From contig NZ_BDBQ01000037.1 of the NCBI RefSeq assembly GCF_001613065.1, positions 62,001 to 126,000 of the forward strand: a stretch of 64,000 nt of DNA, read 5' to 3'. This document shows, in pieces, positions 55,182 through 64,000 of this stretch. Origin of the DNA: Nocardia miyunensis NBRC 108239. GTDB taxonomy: Bacteria; Actinomycetota; Actinomycetes; Mycobacteriales; Mycobacteriaceae. The first letter of the stretch is position 1, and every line of letters starts with the position of its first letter. The notes beneath the pieces were generated by a model. That model saw only the letters and a list, made by a program, of their open reading frames with translations, ran no database searches and was not told where the DNA came from. The translations under genes were made by a program, and so were the position numbers.

Positions 55182-55757
55182 TCAGCGCACGCCTGCGGCG
55201 GTGGCGCGGTGGATCAGGTGCTCGACCAGTGTCATCAGCACGGTTTTGCTCGACGCGCGGTCGCGCGCGTCGCACAGCACCACCGGCACCTGTGCGTCGA
55301 GGTCCAGGGCCTCGCGGACCTCGTCGGGCGTATAGACCGGGGCACTGTCGAAACAGTTGACCGCGACGGCGAAGACGAGTCCGCGGCGTTCGAAGTAGTC
55401 GATCGCGGCGAAGGAGTTCTCCAGCCTGCGGGTGTCGGCGATGACGATCGCGCCCAGGGCACCGCGCGCCAATTCGTCCCACAGGAACCAGAACCGGTCC
55501 TGTCCGGGGGTGCCGAACAGATACAGCACCAGGTTGTGGTCGATGGTGATGCGGCCGAAGTCCAGCGCGACGGTGGTGGTGGTCTTGGCTTCCACCCCGG
55601 ACAGATCGTCCACGCCGCTGGACATCTCGGTGATCAGTTCCTCGGTGCGCAGCGGGGTGACCTCGCTCAGCGAGCCGACCATGGTGGTCTTGCCGACGCC
55701 GAACCCACCGGCGACGAGGATTTTGACCGAGGCGGCCAGGGCATTGGTATCGGGCAC
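55182..55757 (-). CDS. conservon GTP-binding protein (CvnD-like)
   Basis: Small Ras-like GTPase, 191 residues. P-loop AGGFGVGKTTMVGSL, G3 motif LFGTPGQDRFWFLW and a degenerate NKxD position (VAVNCFD) are visible. In Streptomyces conservons (cvnA-B-C-D), CvnD acts with a roadblock protein and DUF742 protein downstream of a membrane kinase. Here it follows the DUF742 gene by 4 bp. ATG 55757 is the start. Confidence 0.93.
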   Translation of the reverse strand: MPDTNALAASVKILVAGGFGVGKTTMVGSLSEVTPLRTEELITEMSSGVDDLSGVEAKTTTTVALDFGRITIDHNLVLYLFGTPGQDRFWFLWDELARGALGAIVIADTRRLENSFAAIDYFERRGLVFAVAVNCFDSAPVYTPDEVREALDLDAQVPVVLCDARDRASSKTVLMTLVEHLIHRATAAGVR

Positions 55758-55761
55758 GGGT

Positions 55762-56136
55762 TCAGAGCTTTCGGATTCCGGCGAGGACCGCTCGCAGGAT
55801 GGTCAGGTCGCCGGGGCCGGCATCGGTGTGAACCGGCGCCCGGAAGGTCAGGTGTCCCTCGGCGATGAGGTCCCCGACGAGGATCTTGGTCACCGCCAGA
55901 GGCAGTTTCAGCAGTGCGGAGACCTCGGCTACCGATTGCGGAGCGTGACACAGCCGCACGATGGCCGCGTATTCCGGTTCGCTGCGCCGCAGCCGGGGTG
56001 CGGCGTCGGCGGTGACCACGAGGGTGAGCATGTCCAGGTCGTGTCCGGCGCCGACGGTGCGGCCGCGGGTGACCGCGTAGGGGCGCACCAGCGGCCCGGC
56101 GTCGTCGTCGAACCAGGACTGACCGTGACGGGTCAT
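55762..56136 (-). CDS. DUF742 conservon protein (CvnC-like)
   Basis: 124 residues, the standard DUF742 length. Family pattern: GPLVRPYAVTRGRT, EPEYAAIVRLCHAPQSVAEVSALL (a winged-helix-like block) and PLAVTKILVGDL. ATG 56136 overlaps the roadblock stop by 4 bp (56133-56136). Likely adaptor or DNA-binding partner for the GTPase, by analogy with Streptomyces conservons. Confidence 0.92.
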   Translation of the reverse strand: MTRHGQSWFDDDAGPLVRPYAVTRGRTVGAGHDLDMLTLVVTADAAPRLRRSEPEYAAIVRLCHAPQSVAEVSALLKLPLAVTKILVGDLIAEGHLTFRAPVHTDAGPGDLTILRAVLAGIRKL

Positions 56137-56552
56137 GACGAGCGCTGCGGCGCGTGCATGGCGCCGCGGGTGCCGGTGGACAGGTAGCCGCCGAGGCGCT
56201 GCACCGTCAGGTTCATCTCGTAGGCGACCATGCCGAGGTTGGCGTCCTCGGTGGCCTGCAGCGCGATGCACGCGTTGTCCCCGGCGGCGGTGACGAACAG
56301 TACCGCGCGGTCGAGTTCGATCACCGCCTGGCGGACCCCGCCGCCGTCGAACCGGCTCCCGGCGCTGCGCGCCAGGCCGTAGAGGGTGGCGGACATGGCG
56401 GCGAAGTGTTCGGCGTCCTCGCGGCTCATCGTGGTCGACCGGCCGAGCACCAGCCCGTCGGTGGAGTGCACCACCGCGTATCGCACACCGGCCAGACGGT
56501 CCACGAGGTCGTCCAGCAGCCAGTTGAGATCCCCTGCGTTGGATATGCTCAT
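56133..56552 (-). CDS. roadblock/LC7 domain protein (CvnB-like)
   Basis: 139 residues, dynein light-chain/MglB-like fold. Sequence: LNWLLDDLVDRLAGVRYAVV, STDGLVLGRS, and VLFVTAAGDNACIAL. MglB-type proteins act as GTPase regulators, here presumably of the CvnD-like GTPase. ATG 56552 follows GAGGAT. It is the first gene of a B-C-D unit; no sensor kinase (CvnA) precedes it, since the upstream gene is a divergent LysE exporter. Confidence 0.92.
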   Translation of the reverse strand: MSISNAGDLNWLLDDLVDRLAGVRYAVVHSTDGLVLGRSTTMSREDAEHFAAMSATLYGLARSAGSRFDGGGVRQAVIELDRAVLFVTAAGDNACIALQATEDANLGMVAYEMNLTVQRLGGYLSTGTRGAMHAPQRSS

Positions 56553-56701
56553 CCTCGGCCTTCCTGACTCATGCAACTCGCCACAACATTACCGTTGTAT
56601 GACGAAGTTGCGCCCCGTGCACGGACAATGGCCGACACGGGCCGCGTACTTGACAGCAAATGTCGAATATGCCTGGGGCGCTGCGGCGTTACAACGATTC
56701 G

Positions 56702-56707
56702 TATACT
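56702..56707 (+). promoter_or_regulatory. -10 element of the LysE gene, likely leaderless start
   Basis: TATACT at 56702-56707 is a near-consensus -10 hexamer. It would start transcription at about 56713-56714, coincident with GTG 56714, which suggests a leaderless mRNA. An ACAAC-N6-GTTGT palindrome at 56583-56598 lies in the same divergent region. Confidence 0.5.
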
Positions 56708-56713
56708 TCTTCG

Positions 56714-57346
56714 GTGATGTCGATTGCGCAGGTCTCGGGTGTCGGTGGAGCGATGCTGCTGGGCGCGATGTCCCCGGGCCCGGATTTCCTGATCGTCACC
56801 CGCAACGCGATGCTGTCGGGTCGCCGCGCGGGGGTGGCCTCGGGTGCCGGAGTCGCGCTGGGGGTGTTCGTGTGGGCGATGCTGAGCGGGCTGGGGGTGG
56901 CCGGGTTGCTGGCGGCCTCGGCCGTGGCGTTCACCGTGGTGAAACTCGCCGGTGCGGTGTACCTCTGCTATCTGGGAATCCGGGCGCTGCTGGCCGCGCG
57001 GCGCGGGGCCTACGACCTTGCCGCCGAGCGGGTTTCGGCGGATCCGGTGGGTGCGCGCGTCGGCTTTCGGCAGGGCCTGCTGAACAATCTGCTCAATCCG
57101 AAGGCGGCGGTGTTCTTCGTGGCGCTGCTCCCGCAGTTCCTGCCCGCGTCCCCGACGCTCGCGGACACCGCGCAGGTCGCGGTGTCGGCCACGACGGTGA
57201 CGCTGGCGTGGTTCGTGGTGCTCGCGGTGGGGATCGCGACGTTGCGGCGGGTGTTCACCCGCCGCCGGGTTCGACAGGTGATCGATGCGGCGATGGGCAC
57301 GCTGCTGGTCGGAGTGGGCGTTCGAATAGCGTTGCAGAGCAACTGA
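56714..57346 (+). CDS. LysE/RhtB family amino-acid exporter
   Basis: About 210 residues with five to six membrane helices. The signature is LGAMSPGPDFLIVTRNAMLSG at the N-terminus (SPGPDFLIVTRNA), then KLAGAVYLCYLGIRAL and FRQGLLNNLLNPKAAVFFVALLPQF, both diagnostic for the family. Members export Lys, Arg, Thr, homoserine or related compounds; substrate unknown. GTG 56714 coincides with the predicted transcription start; ATG 56717 is one codon later. Confidence 0.9.
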   Translation: MMSIAQVSGVGGAMLLGAMSPGPDFLIVTRNAMLSGRRAGVASGAGVALGVFVWAMLSGLGVAGLLAASAVAFTVVKLAGAVYLCYLGIRALLAARRGAYDLAAERVSADPVGARVGFRQGLLNNLLNPKAAVFFVALLPQFLPASPTLADTAQVAVSATTVTLAWFVVLAVGIATLRRVFTRRRVRQVIDAAMGTLLVGVGVRIALQSN

Positions 57347-57482
57347 ATCCGGTAATCCTCCGGGAGCTTCCCGGCGTCCGGCCCGAACCCGGGGCGGGTG
57401 CGGGCGGGCGATGGGCCGTGCGGCGGCGCGGCGCGCGGTAGATTGTGCGTATCGCGCGGTTACTCGTAAGTAGGAGGTTGTC

Positions 57483-59036
57483 ATGCCCGTACCGGATCCC
57501 GCCGAATTCGCCCGCCTGTCCGGCTTCGCCGCGGTCGACTCCGCCGGGGTCCACGCGACGCGCACGATCACCGAGGTGTTCACCGGTCAGCCCCTGGGCG
57601 AGGTCCCGGTCGGCGCCGCCGACGACGTGACCGCCGCGGTGGAGCGCGCCCGCATCGCGCAGGCGCAGTGGGCCGCGCGTCCGGTCGCCGAGCGGGCCAA
57701 GGTGCTGGACCGGTATCGCGAGCTGGTGGTGCGGCAGCGCGAACAGCTGATGGACGTGATCCAGGCCGAGACCGGCAAGGCCCGCTGGGCCGCGCAGGAG
57801 GAGATCATGGGCCTGATGTTCGCCGCCCGCTACTTCTCCCGCGTCGCTCCCAAACTGCTTGCCCCGCAACGGGTTCGGGGTGCGTTCCCGCTGCTGAACC
57901 GCGCGTCGGTGCAGGCCCGGCCCAAGGGCGTGGTCGGGGTGATCGCGCCGTGGAACTATCCGATGCTGCTGTCGATCGGTGATGCGCTGCCCGCGCTGGC
58001 GGCCGGTAACGCGGTGATCGTCAAACCCGACAGCCAGACCCCGTACTCGGCGCTGGCGAATGTGGAGTTGCTGTGGCAGGCGGGGCTGCCGCGCGATGTG
58101 CTGCAGGTGATTCCGGGTCCGGGCGCGGTGGTGGGCACCCAGATCGTGCGGTCGTGTGACTATCTGATGTTCACCGGTTCCTCGGAGACCGGCCGCACAC
58201 TCGCGCGCCAGTGCGGGGACCGGCTGATCGGGTTCTCCGCGGAACTGGGCGGTAAGAACCCGATGATCGTGGCGCGCGGCGCGGATCTGGCCAAGGCCGC
58301 CCGCGCGGCGGTGCGGGCGTGCTTCTCCAATGCCGGGCAGCTGTGCATCTCGATCGAACGTCTCTACGTGGACTCCACCGTCGCCGCCGAGTTCACCGAT
58401 CTGTTCACCGCCGCGGTGCGGTCGGCGAGTCTCGGTGCGGCATACGACTTCTCGACCGATATCGGCAGCCTGATCTCCGCCGCGCAACTCGAGACGGTGA
58501 CCAAACACGTCGCCGACGCGGTGTCCAAGGGCGCGACGGTCCTGGCGGGCGGGACCGCGCGCCCGGATCTGGGCCCGCTGTTCTTCGAGCCGACGGTGTT
58601 GTCCGGGGTGACCGACGAGATGGAGTGCGGCCGCAACGAGACCTTCGGCCCGCTGGTATCGATCTACCCGGTCTCGGGTGTCGAGGAGGCCATCGCGCGC
58701 GCCAACGACACCGAGTACGGCCTCAATGCCAGCGTGTGGGCCGCGAGCATCGCGGACGGTCAGCGCATCGCCGAACGCCTGCACGCGGGCACGGTCTGCA
58801 TCGATGAGGGGTACGCCCCGGCGTGGGGCACCACGGCCGCGCCGATGGGCGGGATGGGCATCTCCGGGGTCGGCCGCCGCCACGGCCCCGACGGGCTGCT
58901 GAAATTCACCGAACCGCAGAGTGTGGTGGCCACCCGCTGGATGAATCTGGATCCGCCGTTCGGACTGCCGCAGAGCACCTGGCAGCCCGCGCTGATGACG
59001 CTCGCCCGCAGCATCCGGTTCCTGCCCGGACGCTGA
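57483..59036 (+). CDS. succinate-semialdehyde dehydrogenase (GabD2-type)
   Basis: NADP-preferring aldehyde dehydrogenase of 517 residues. Residues include VIAPWNYPMLLSIGDAL, FTGSSETGRTLA, the general-base block ELGGKNPMIVA and the catalytic Cys in NAGQLCISIERLYVD. The NAGQLC and SIERLYV pattern is that of mycobacterial GabD2-type SSADH. It would convert succinic semialdehyde to succinate at the end of GABA or 4-hydroxybutyrate degradation, or in the variant TCA route. ATG 57483 has AGGAGG at 57473-57478. Followed by two strong hairpins. Confidence 0.92.
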   Translation: MPVPDPAEFARLSGFAAVDSAGVHATRTITEVFTGQPLGEVPVGAADDVTAAVERARIAQAQWAARPVAERAKVLDRYRELVVRQREQLMDVIQAETGKARWAAQEEIMGLMFAARYFSRVAPKLLAPQRVRGAFPLLNRASVQARPKGVVGVIAPWNYPMLLSIGDALPALAAGNAVIVKPDSQTPYSALANVELLWQAGLPRDVLQVIPGPGAVVGTQIVRSCDYLMFTGSSETGRTLARQCGDRLIGFSAELGGKNPMIVARGADLAKAARAAVRACFSNAGQLCISIERLYVDSTVAAEFTDLFTAAVRSASLGAAYDFSTDIGSLISAAQLETVTKHVADAVSKGATVLAGGTARPDLGPLFFEPTVLSGVTDEMECGRNETFGPLVSIYPVSGVEEAIARANDTEYGLNASVWAASIADGQRIAERLHAGTVCIDEGYAPAWGTTAAPMGGMGISGVGRRHGPDGLLKFTEPQSVVATRWMNLDPPFGLPQSTWQPALMTLARSIRFLPGR

Positions 59037-59065
59037 CCCGGGATCCGTGCGACCCGGCGGTCGCG

Positions 59066-59105
59066 CCCGTCCGGCCCCGGGAGGGTGAGTCCGGGGCCGG
59101 ACGGG
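59066..59105 (+). terminator. terminator hairpin after the SSADH gene
   Basis: CCCGTCCGGCCCCGG (59066-59080) pairs perfectly with CCGGGGCCGGACGGG (59091-59105): a 15-bp stem and 10-nt loop, 30 bp after the stop. Confidence 0.8.
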
Positions 59106-59109
59106 CAAG

Positions 59110-59156
59110 CCGTGGCTGCCGCACCCTCGCGACGTGCGAAAGAGCGGCAGCCACGG
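59110..59156. terminator. second hairpin in the convergent gap
   Basis: CCGTGGCTGCCGC (59110-59122) pairs with GCGGCAGCCACGG (59144-59156), 13-bp stem and 21-nt loop, located nearer the convergent DUF779 stop at 59201 and probably serving the minus-strand operon. Confidence 0.7.
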
Positions 59157-59200
59157 GCGGGTTCCGGCCCGGAGTGGACGCCGGTCCGGAACCACCGGAA

Positions 59201-59634
59201 TCAGGATCGTGCGCCCGGCTCGCCGGACGGTTCCGCGCCCGTGCGCGGCGGATCCGCCTCGAGCTGTTCGACTTCGGCGTCGGTGAGCAGCCGGGAGCGG
59301 ATCAGGAACCGCACCCCCTCGGGCGCCTCGAGGGAGAATCCGCTGCCGCGTCCGGGGACCACGTCCACGGTGAGGTGGGTGTGCCGCCAGTAGTCGAACT
59401 GGTCCGCGCTCATCCAGAACGGGGTCTGCCCGGGTAGTTCGCCCAGCAGCACATCGGCCGCACCGACCCGGAACTCCCCGCGCGGGTAGCACATCGGGGA
59501 ACTGCCGTCGCAGCAGCCGCCGGACTGATGGAACATCACCGGACCGTGCCGGCCCACCAGCTCGTCGAGCAATTCGGCCGCGGCGTCGGTGATCCCGATC
59601 CGGTGCACCGGCGCCGCGTCGCCCGGATCGGGCA

Positions 59635-59635
<1 letters not shown>
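59201..59635 (-). CDS. DUF779 domain protein
   Basis: 144 residues. The N-terminal block FHQSGGCCDGSSPMCYPRGEF has the paired Cys and isolated Cys typical of DUF779, suggesting metal or redox function. It follows an acetaldehyde-type dehydrogenase with a TGATG overlap, an arrangement conserved across many bacteria, so it probably assists the dehydrogenase or alcohol oxidation. The C-terminus is Glu/Pro-rich. Function not established. Confidence 0.88.
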
Positions 59636-61152
<1,517 letters not shown>

Positions 61153-61313
61153 GATGCTCGCTTCGTGGTCGTCCGTCGCACGCGCAGGCCCTCATGCCGC
61201 TCACGCGGGTGCGATGCCCGCGCGAGCCGACGCGCGTACCACGGGAGTGATCCGGACGGCGTCAGTGTGGAACAGCATGGTTGGCAACAGGTTGGCGTCG
61301 CCCGGCCTTCTGC

Positions 61314-62549
61314 TCAGTCGGCCAGGGCGGCGTGCAGGCGAGCGGTCACCTCGGGACGGCGCGGATCTCCAGGCCGCAACAGCGCCAGCGCGTGCTCGTG
61401 TACCTGCACGTCCTCGGGGCAGCGGATGCCGAATTGCACCGCGTGCCCCGCGCGCGGGCTCTCGAGTACCGCGGTGCGCACCCTGACCGCGAGGTTCTCG
61501 CGCCACCGCACGATCCCGGGAGTGTCCGATCCGGGCAGCAGCGGCCCGCGATACATCCGCAGCGCCGCGGCCAGGTCCCCGGCGGCCAGCGCGCCCAGCA
61601 GATCCACCGCGTCGCAGGAGATCGGCCGGGTGAGCAGGTAGCGGCGGCTGGCGATCTCCCCGCCGGTGGCGTGGCGCAGATGTGACACATCGGCTTTGAG
61701 GGTGCCCGCGCCCACCGGCCGATCCCCGTAGATCGCGGTCTGCAACCGTTGCGGGGTGAACCCGTCGGGTTCGAGCGCGAGCAGGGTGAGGATCTCGAGT
61801 TGGCGGGGCCGCAGCCGCACCGGGCAACCCGCTCGCGACAGACGCGCCCCGCCCAGGCATTCCAGGCGGATGCCGGATTGTCCGGCGGGCAGATCCGGCG
61901 GCAGCTGCGATCGGATCGCCGTCGCCAGGGCCCGCACGGTGGACAACGCCAGCGGATGCGAGCGCTCCCAGCTGGTGGACAGGTCGATCACGCCAAGGCG
62001 GCGGCCGTCGGGGGCGTGGATCGGCGCGCTGTAACACACCCAGCTGTGCAGGGCGGCGATGAGATGTTCGGCGGAGAACACCGTGGCGGGCTGTCCGGTG
62101 CACAGGGCCAGCGACATCGCGTTGGTGCCCATGTGCGGCTCGTCCCAGCGGCCGCCGGGGGCGAAGTTGAGCTGTTCGGCGCGCCTGCGCAGGACCCGCC
62201 CGCCCGACACCCACAAGATGGTGCCGCGCTCGTCGGTGACGCACGCGGTGAACCCGGAATCGTCGGTGATGCTGTGCAATTCGTCGGCCAGCGCGGTCAC
62301 CGGCGCGCGCAGCGGCGAATCCGCCCAGCGGATGGCGATCTCGGCGTCGTCGGCGGGTGCGGCGCGACGTTCGGGATCCACCGTGGTCAGCGAGCGCTGC
62401 CAGGACCGGGCGACCTCGCTGCGCAACATGGTGCGTTCGGAACCGGTGTGGGGGACCGGTTCCGGGGTCGGGGCGTGCGGGATCGCCCAACGTGCCCACT
62501 CCTGTTCCAGGGCGGCGCGCTGCTGGGTGAGGGTGCGCGACTGCGGCAT
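61314..62549 (-). CDS. GAF-domain transcriptional regulator, AcoR-like without AAA+ domain
   Basis: 411 residues. Residues 1-60 contain the pre-GAF segment (RSEVARSWQRSL), about 75-225 the GAF sensor (DSGFTACVTDERGTILW, MGTNAMSLALCTGQPATVFSAEH, APIHAPDGRRLGVIDLST), and about 250-320 a winged-helix or SARP-like DNA-binding region (RLRPRQLEILTLLALEPDG ... KADVSHLRHATGG). The sigma-54 AAA+ module of true AcoR is absent, as expected in actinobacteria. ATG 62549 has GAGG 13 bp upstream. Lies upstream of the aldehyde dehydrogenase/DUF779 operon, which it probably activates. Confidence 0.87.
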   Translation of the reverse strand: MPQSRTLTQQRAALEQEWARWAIPHAPTPEPVPHTGSERTMLRSEVARSWQRSLTTVDPERRAAPADDAEIAIRWADSPLRAPVTALADELHSITDDSGFTACVTDERGTILWVSGGRVLRRRAEQLNFAPGGRWDEPHMGTNAMSLALCTGQPATVFSAEHLIAALHSWVCYSAPIHAPDGRRLGVIDLSTSWERSHPLALSTVRALATAIRSQLPPDLPAGQSGIRLECLGGARLSRAGCPVRLRPRQLEILTLLALEPDGFTPQRLQTAIYGDRPVGAGTLKADVSHLRHATGGEIASRRYLLTRPISCDAVDLLGALAAGDLAAALRMYRGPLLPGSDTPGIVRWRENLAVRVRTAVLESPRAGHAVQFGIRCPEDVQVHEHALALLRPGDPRRPEVTARLHAALAD

Positions 62550-62657
62550 GGTCACCAACCTCGTCGTCGGGCGAAGTCCGGGCGCTGCACCCCATGATTG
62601 CGCATACCGGACCCGGTCGCGGGGAAATTGTCGGACCCGGCTGGTACACAGGGAACC

Positions 62658-63533
62658 ATGAGCTCACCGTTCCGGTTCGGCGTGAACATGTTCCTCACCG
62701 ATTCCAAGAAATCCTGGGTCGAAAAGTGCCGCAGGGCGGAGGGTTCGGGCTTCGACGTGCTGGGCGTGGCCGATCATCTGGGTTTGCTGGCTCCGCTGCC
62801 CGCGATGCTGCTGGCCGCCGAGGCGACCGAGCGGGTGCGGGTGAACTCGTTCGTGCTCAATGTCCCGTTCTACAACCCGACGCTGCTGGCCCGCGAGATC
62901 GCCACCGTCGACCTGCTCACCGACGGCCGCGTCGAACTCGGCCTGGGCGCGGGGTACGTGAAGTCCGAATTCGAAGCCGCCGCAATCGAATTCCCGAGTG
63001 CGGGCCGCCGTGTCCAGCAGGTCGCCGACACCGCGAGAACCCTGCGCGCCACCTTCGCCGACCCGGACTACCGCCCGCGCCCGGCCCGCGCGGGCGGCCC
63101 GCCGCTGCTGATCGCGGGGTGGGGTGAGCGGATGCTGCGCGTGGCCGCCGAACACGCCGATGTGGTGGCCTTCACCGGCGGTGGCGCCACCGACAGCGGC
63201 CTGATCATCGCGGGCACCCCCGAGGAGCTGGACCAGCGCGTCGCGACGGTGCGTGAGCGGCTGGGCGAGCGTCGCGACACCACCGAATTCAACATCCTGA
63301 TCCAGCAACTGGCAGCGCCGAACGAACGCGCCGCCCTGCTCGAACGCCTGGCCCCCAACCTGCCCGCCGGCGCGGCCGAGCGCGCCGAGGAGATCCCGAT
63401 TCTGCTGGTCGGTACGCCCGAGCAGATGGCCGATCAACTCCGCGACCGGCGCGAACGCTACGGGATCAGCTACTTCACGGTCCTCGAGCCGAACATGGAC
63501 AAGATGGCCCGCGTCATCGAACTGCTGCGCTGA
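62658..63533 (+). CDS. LLM class F420-dependent oxidoreductase
   Basis: Luciferase-like monooxygenase fold protein, 291 residues, of the actinobacterial LLM_F420 subfamily (TIGR03621-like). Supporting segments: RFGVNMFLTDSKKSWVEKCR, GVADHLGLLAPLPAMLLAAE, the strand VNSFVLNVPFYNPTLLAREIATVD in parts and PILLVGTPEQMADQLRDR. These proteins use reduced F420 or flavin on diverse substrates. ATG 62658 was chosen; it lies 9 bp after a GGGAAC stretch. Divergent from the GAF regulator. Substrate unknown. Confidence 0.88.
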   Translation: MSSPFRFGVNMFLTDSKKSWVEKCRRAEGSGFDVLGVADHLGLLAPLPAMLLAAEATERVRVNSFVLNVPFYNPTLLAREIATVDLLTDGRVELGLGAGYVKSEFEAAAIEFPSAGRRVQQVADTARTLRATFADPDYRPRPARAGGPPLLIAGWGERMLRVAAEHADVVAFTGGGATDSGLIIAGTPEELDQRVATVRERLGERRDTTEFNILIQQLAAPNERAALLERLAPNLPAGAAERAEEIPILLVGTPEQMADQLRDRRERYGISYFTVLEPNMDKMARVIELLR

Positions 63534-63551
63534 ACGCGGTGCGCCCGGGCC

Positions 63552-63872
63552 CTACTTGTTGAGGAAGATGCCCGCGACGTCGGCGTTCTTGATCGGAGTC
63601 GAGGCATTGCGCTGATTGCTGCACAGGAAGTTCACCGACGCGATCGTCAGATCCACCGTCGTGCCCGCCGGTTCGTGATCGTTGCCGGTCTGCTGCTTGA
63701 TGAACTTCGTGATCGTCGTGCGCTGGGTGTCCTGATCCTGCTTCACATAATCGCTGCACGGGGTGTCGCCACCCTTGTTCAATGCCTTCTGGACATCGCT
63801 GCACCCGGTCAGAAGCGTTGCGGCAACACCCATCACGCCCACACCGGCAGCGGCCCATCGCAGGGACTTCAT
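63552..63872 (-). CDS. small lipoprotein
   Basis: 106 residues. Signal with lipobox LLTGC (Cys24), then a short mature domain with two Cys (DTPCSDYV and NFLCSN) separated by about 45 residues, giving one likely disulfide. The pattern C-x-D-Y ... V-x-F-x-C resembles HdeA-like small secreted proteins, a weak similarity. ATG 63872 is preceded by GGAGAT. Convergent with the LLM gene, 18 bp apart. Confidence 0.8.
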   Translation of the reverse strand: MKSLRWAAAGVGVMGVAATLLTGCSDVQKALNKGGDTPCSDYVKQDQDTQRTTITKFIKQQTGNDHEPAGTTVDLTIASVNFLCSNQRNASTPIKNADVAGIFLNK

Positions 63873-63976
63873 CGCGATCTCCTCTGCTGTACGCCGAGCC
63901 GACCCCGGCGATCCCGCCCGCCAGCTTAGGGTGTGGGCGTACTGCGCGCGGCGTAACGTACCGCTACCCTACGGCG

Positions 63977-64000
63977 GTGAGTTCGTCGCGCATCGCCGCA
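63977..64000 (+). CDS. possible start of a gene cut by the window end
   Basis: GTG 63977 begins VSSSRIAA before the window stops. TACCCT at 63965-63970 is a possible -10 element, 6-7 bases upstream, which would suit a leaderless gene. Only eight codons are visible, so this is tentative. Confidence 0.3.

Overview
The window is high-GC actinobacterial DNA, most likely from Nocardia or a close mycolic-acid-containing relative. The lineage is inferred from a KasA-type ketoacyl synthase, an MMPL transporter, a cutinase-like secreted esterase, a LppP/LprE-type lipoprotein, an LLM (F420-type) oxidoreductase, a roadblock/DUF742/GTPase conservon and two KstR-like boxes. I see no rRNA, tRNA, CRISPR array, insertion sequence or prophage.

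Layout. 1-4 kb: 3' part of a very large protein with an OTU-like cysteine protease domain. 4.3-8.2 kb: tightly overlapped ABC-2 exporter plus NarL-type two-component system. 8.5-11.1 kb: secreted alpha/beta hydrolase and PaaI-type thioesterase. 11.3-18.0 kb: aldehyde dehydrogenase, 4Fe-4S protein, dihydroxyacetone kinase pair (dhaK-dhaL) and a frameshifted MMPL transporter. 18.4-22.8 kb: TetR regulator divergent from an SDR / saccharopine-dehydrogenase-like / acyl-CoA ligase operon, with three evenly spaced palindromes between. 23-31 kb: small secreted protein, TetR with a perfect operator and divergent quinone oxidoreductase, tandem UspA protein, acyl-CoA dehydrogenase and ligase, frameshifted rhodanese protein. 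31-36 kb: acyltransferase, cutinase-like esterase, EEP hydrolase, FMN-reductase remnant, small ABM monooxygenase, Cys-containing secreted peptide. 36.5-40.4 kb: a 1320-residue extremely acidic repeat protein. 40.5-45.4 kb: two DHA2 drug exporters with a TetR. 45.7-50.7 kb: TetR/KasA-like divergent pair, SRPBCC protein, lipoprotein, DoxX protein, nitronate-monooxygenase-like enzyme. 51-55 kb: Nudix hydrolase and a methionine salvage operon with a fused mtnA-mtnB. 55-57.4 kb: cvnB-C-D conservon without its kinase, and a LysE exporter. 57.5-64 kb: succinate-semialdehyde dehydrogenase, an aldehyde dehydrogenase/DUF779/GAF-regulator cluster, an LLM oxidoreductase and a small lipoprotein.

How the genes work together. 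Most units are small regulator-plus-target modules: TetR with adjacent palindromes at 19.1, 24.2, 42.8 and 46.3 kb, a two-component system with its exporter, and a GAF activator with its aldehyde dehydrogenase. The methionine salvage operon is complete from MTR-1-P to the acireductone dioxygenase step and is translationally coupled throughout.

The most unusual items are the acidic repeat protein with a C-terminal coiled coil, the OTU-containing giant protein, the MtnA-MtnB fusion whose linker repeats the end of MtnA, the triple 22-bp-phased TetR operator, and three reading-frame breaks each explained by one missing base. Those breaks may be real decay or consensus errors.
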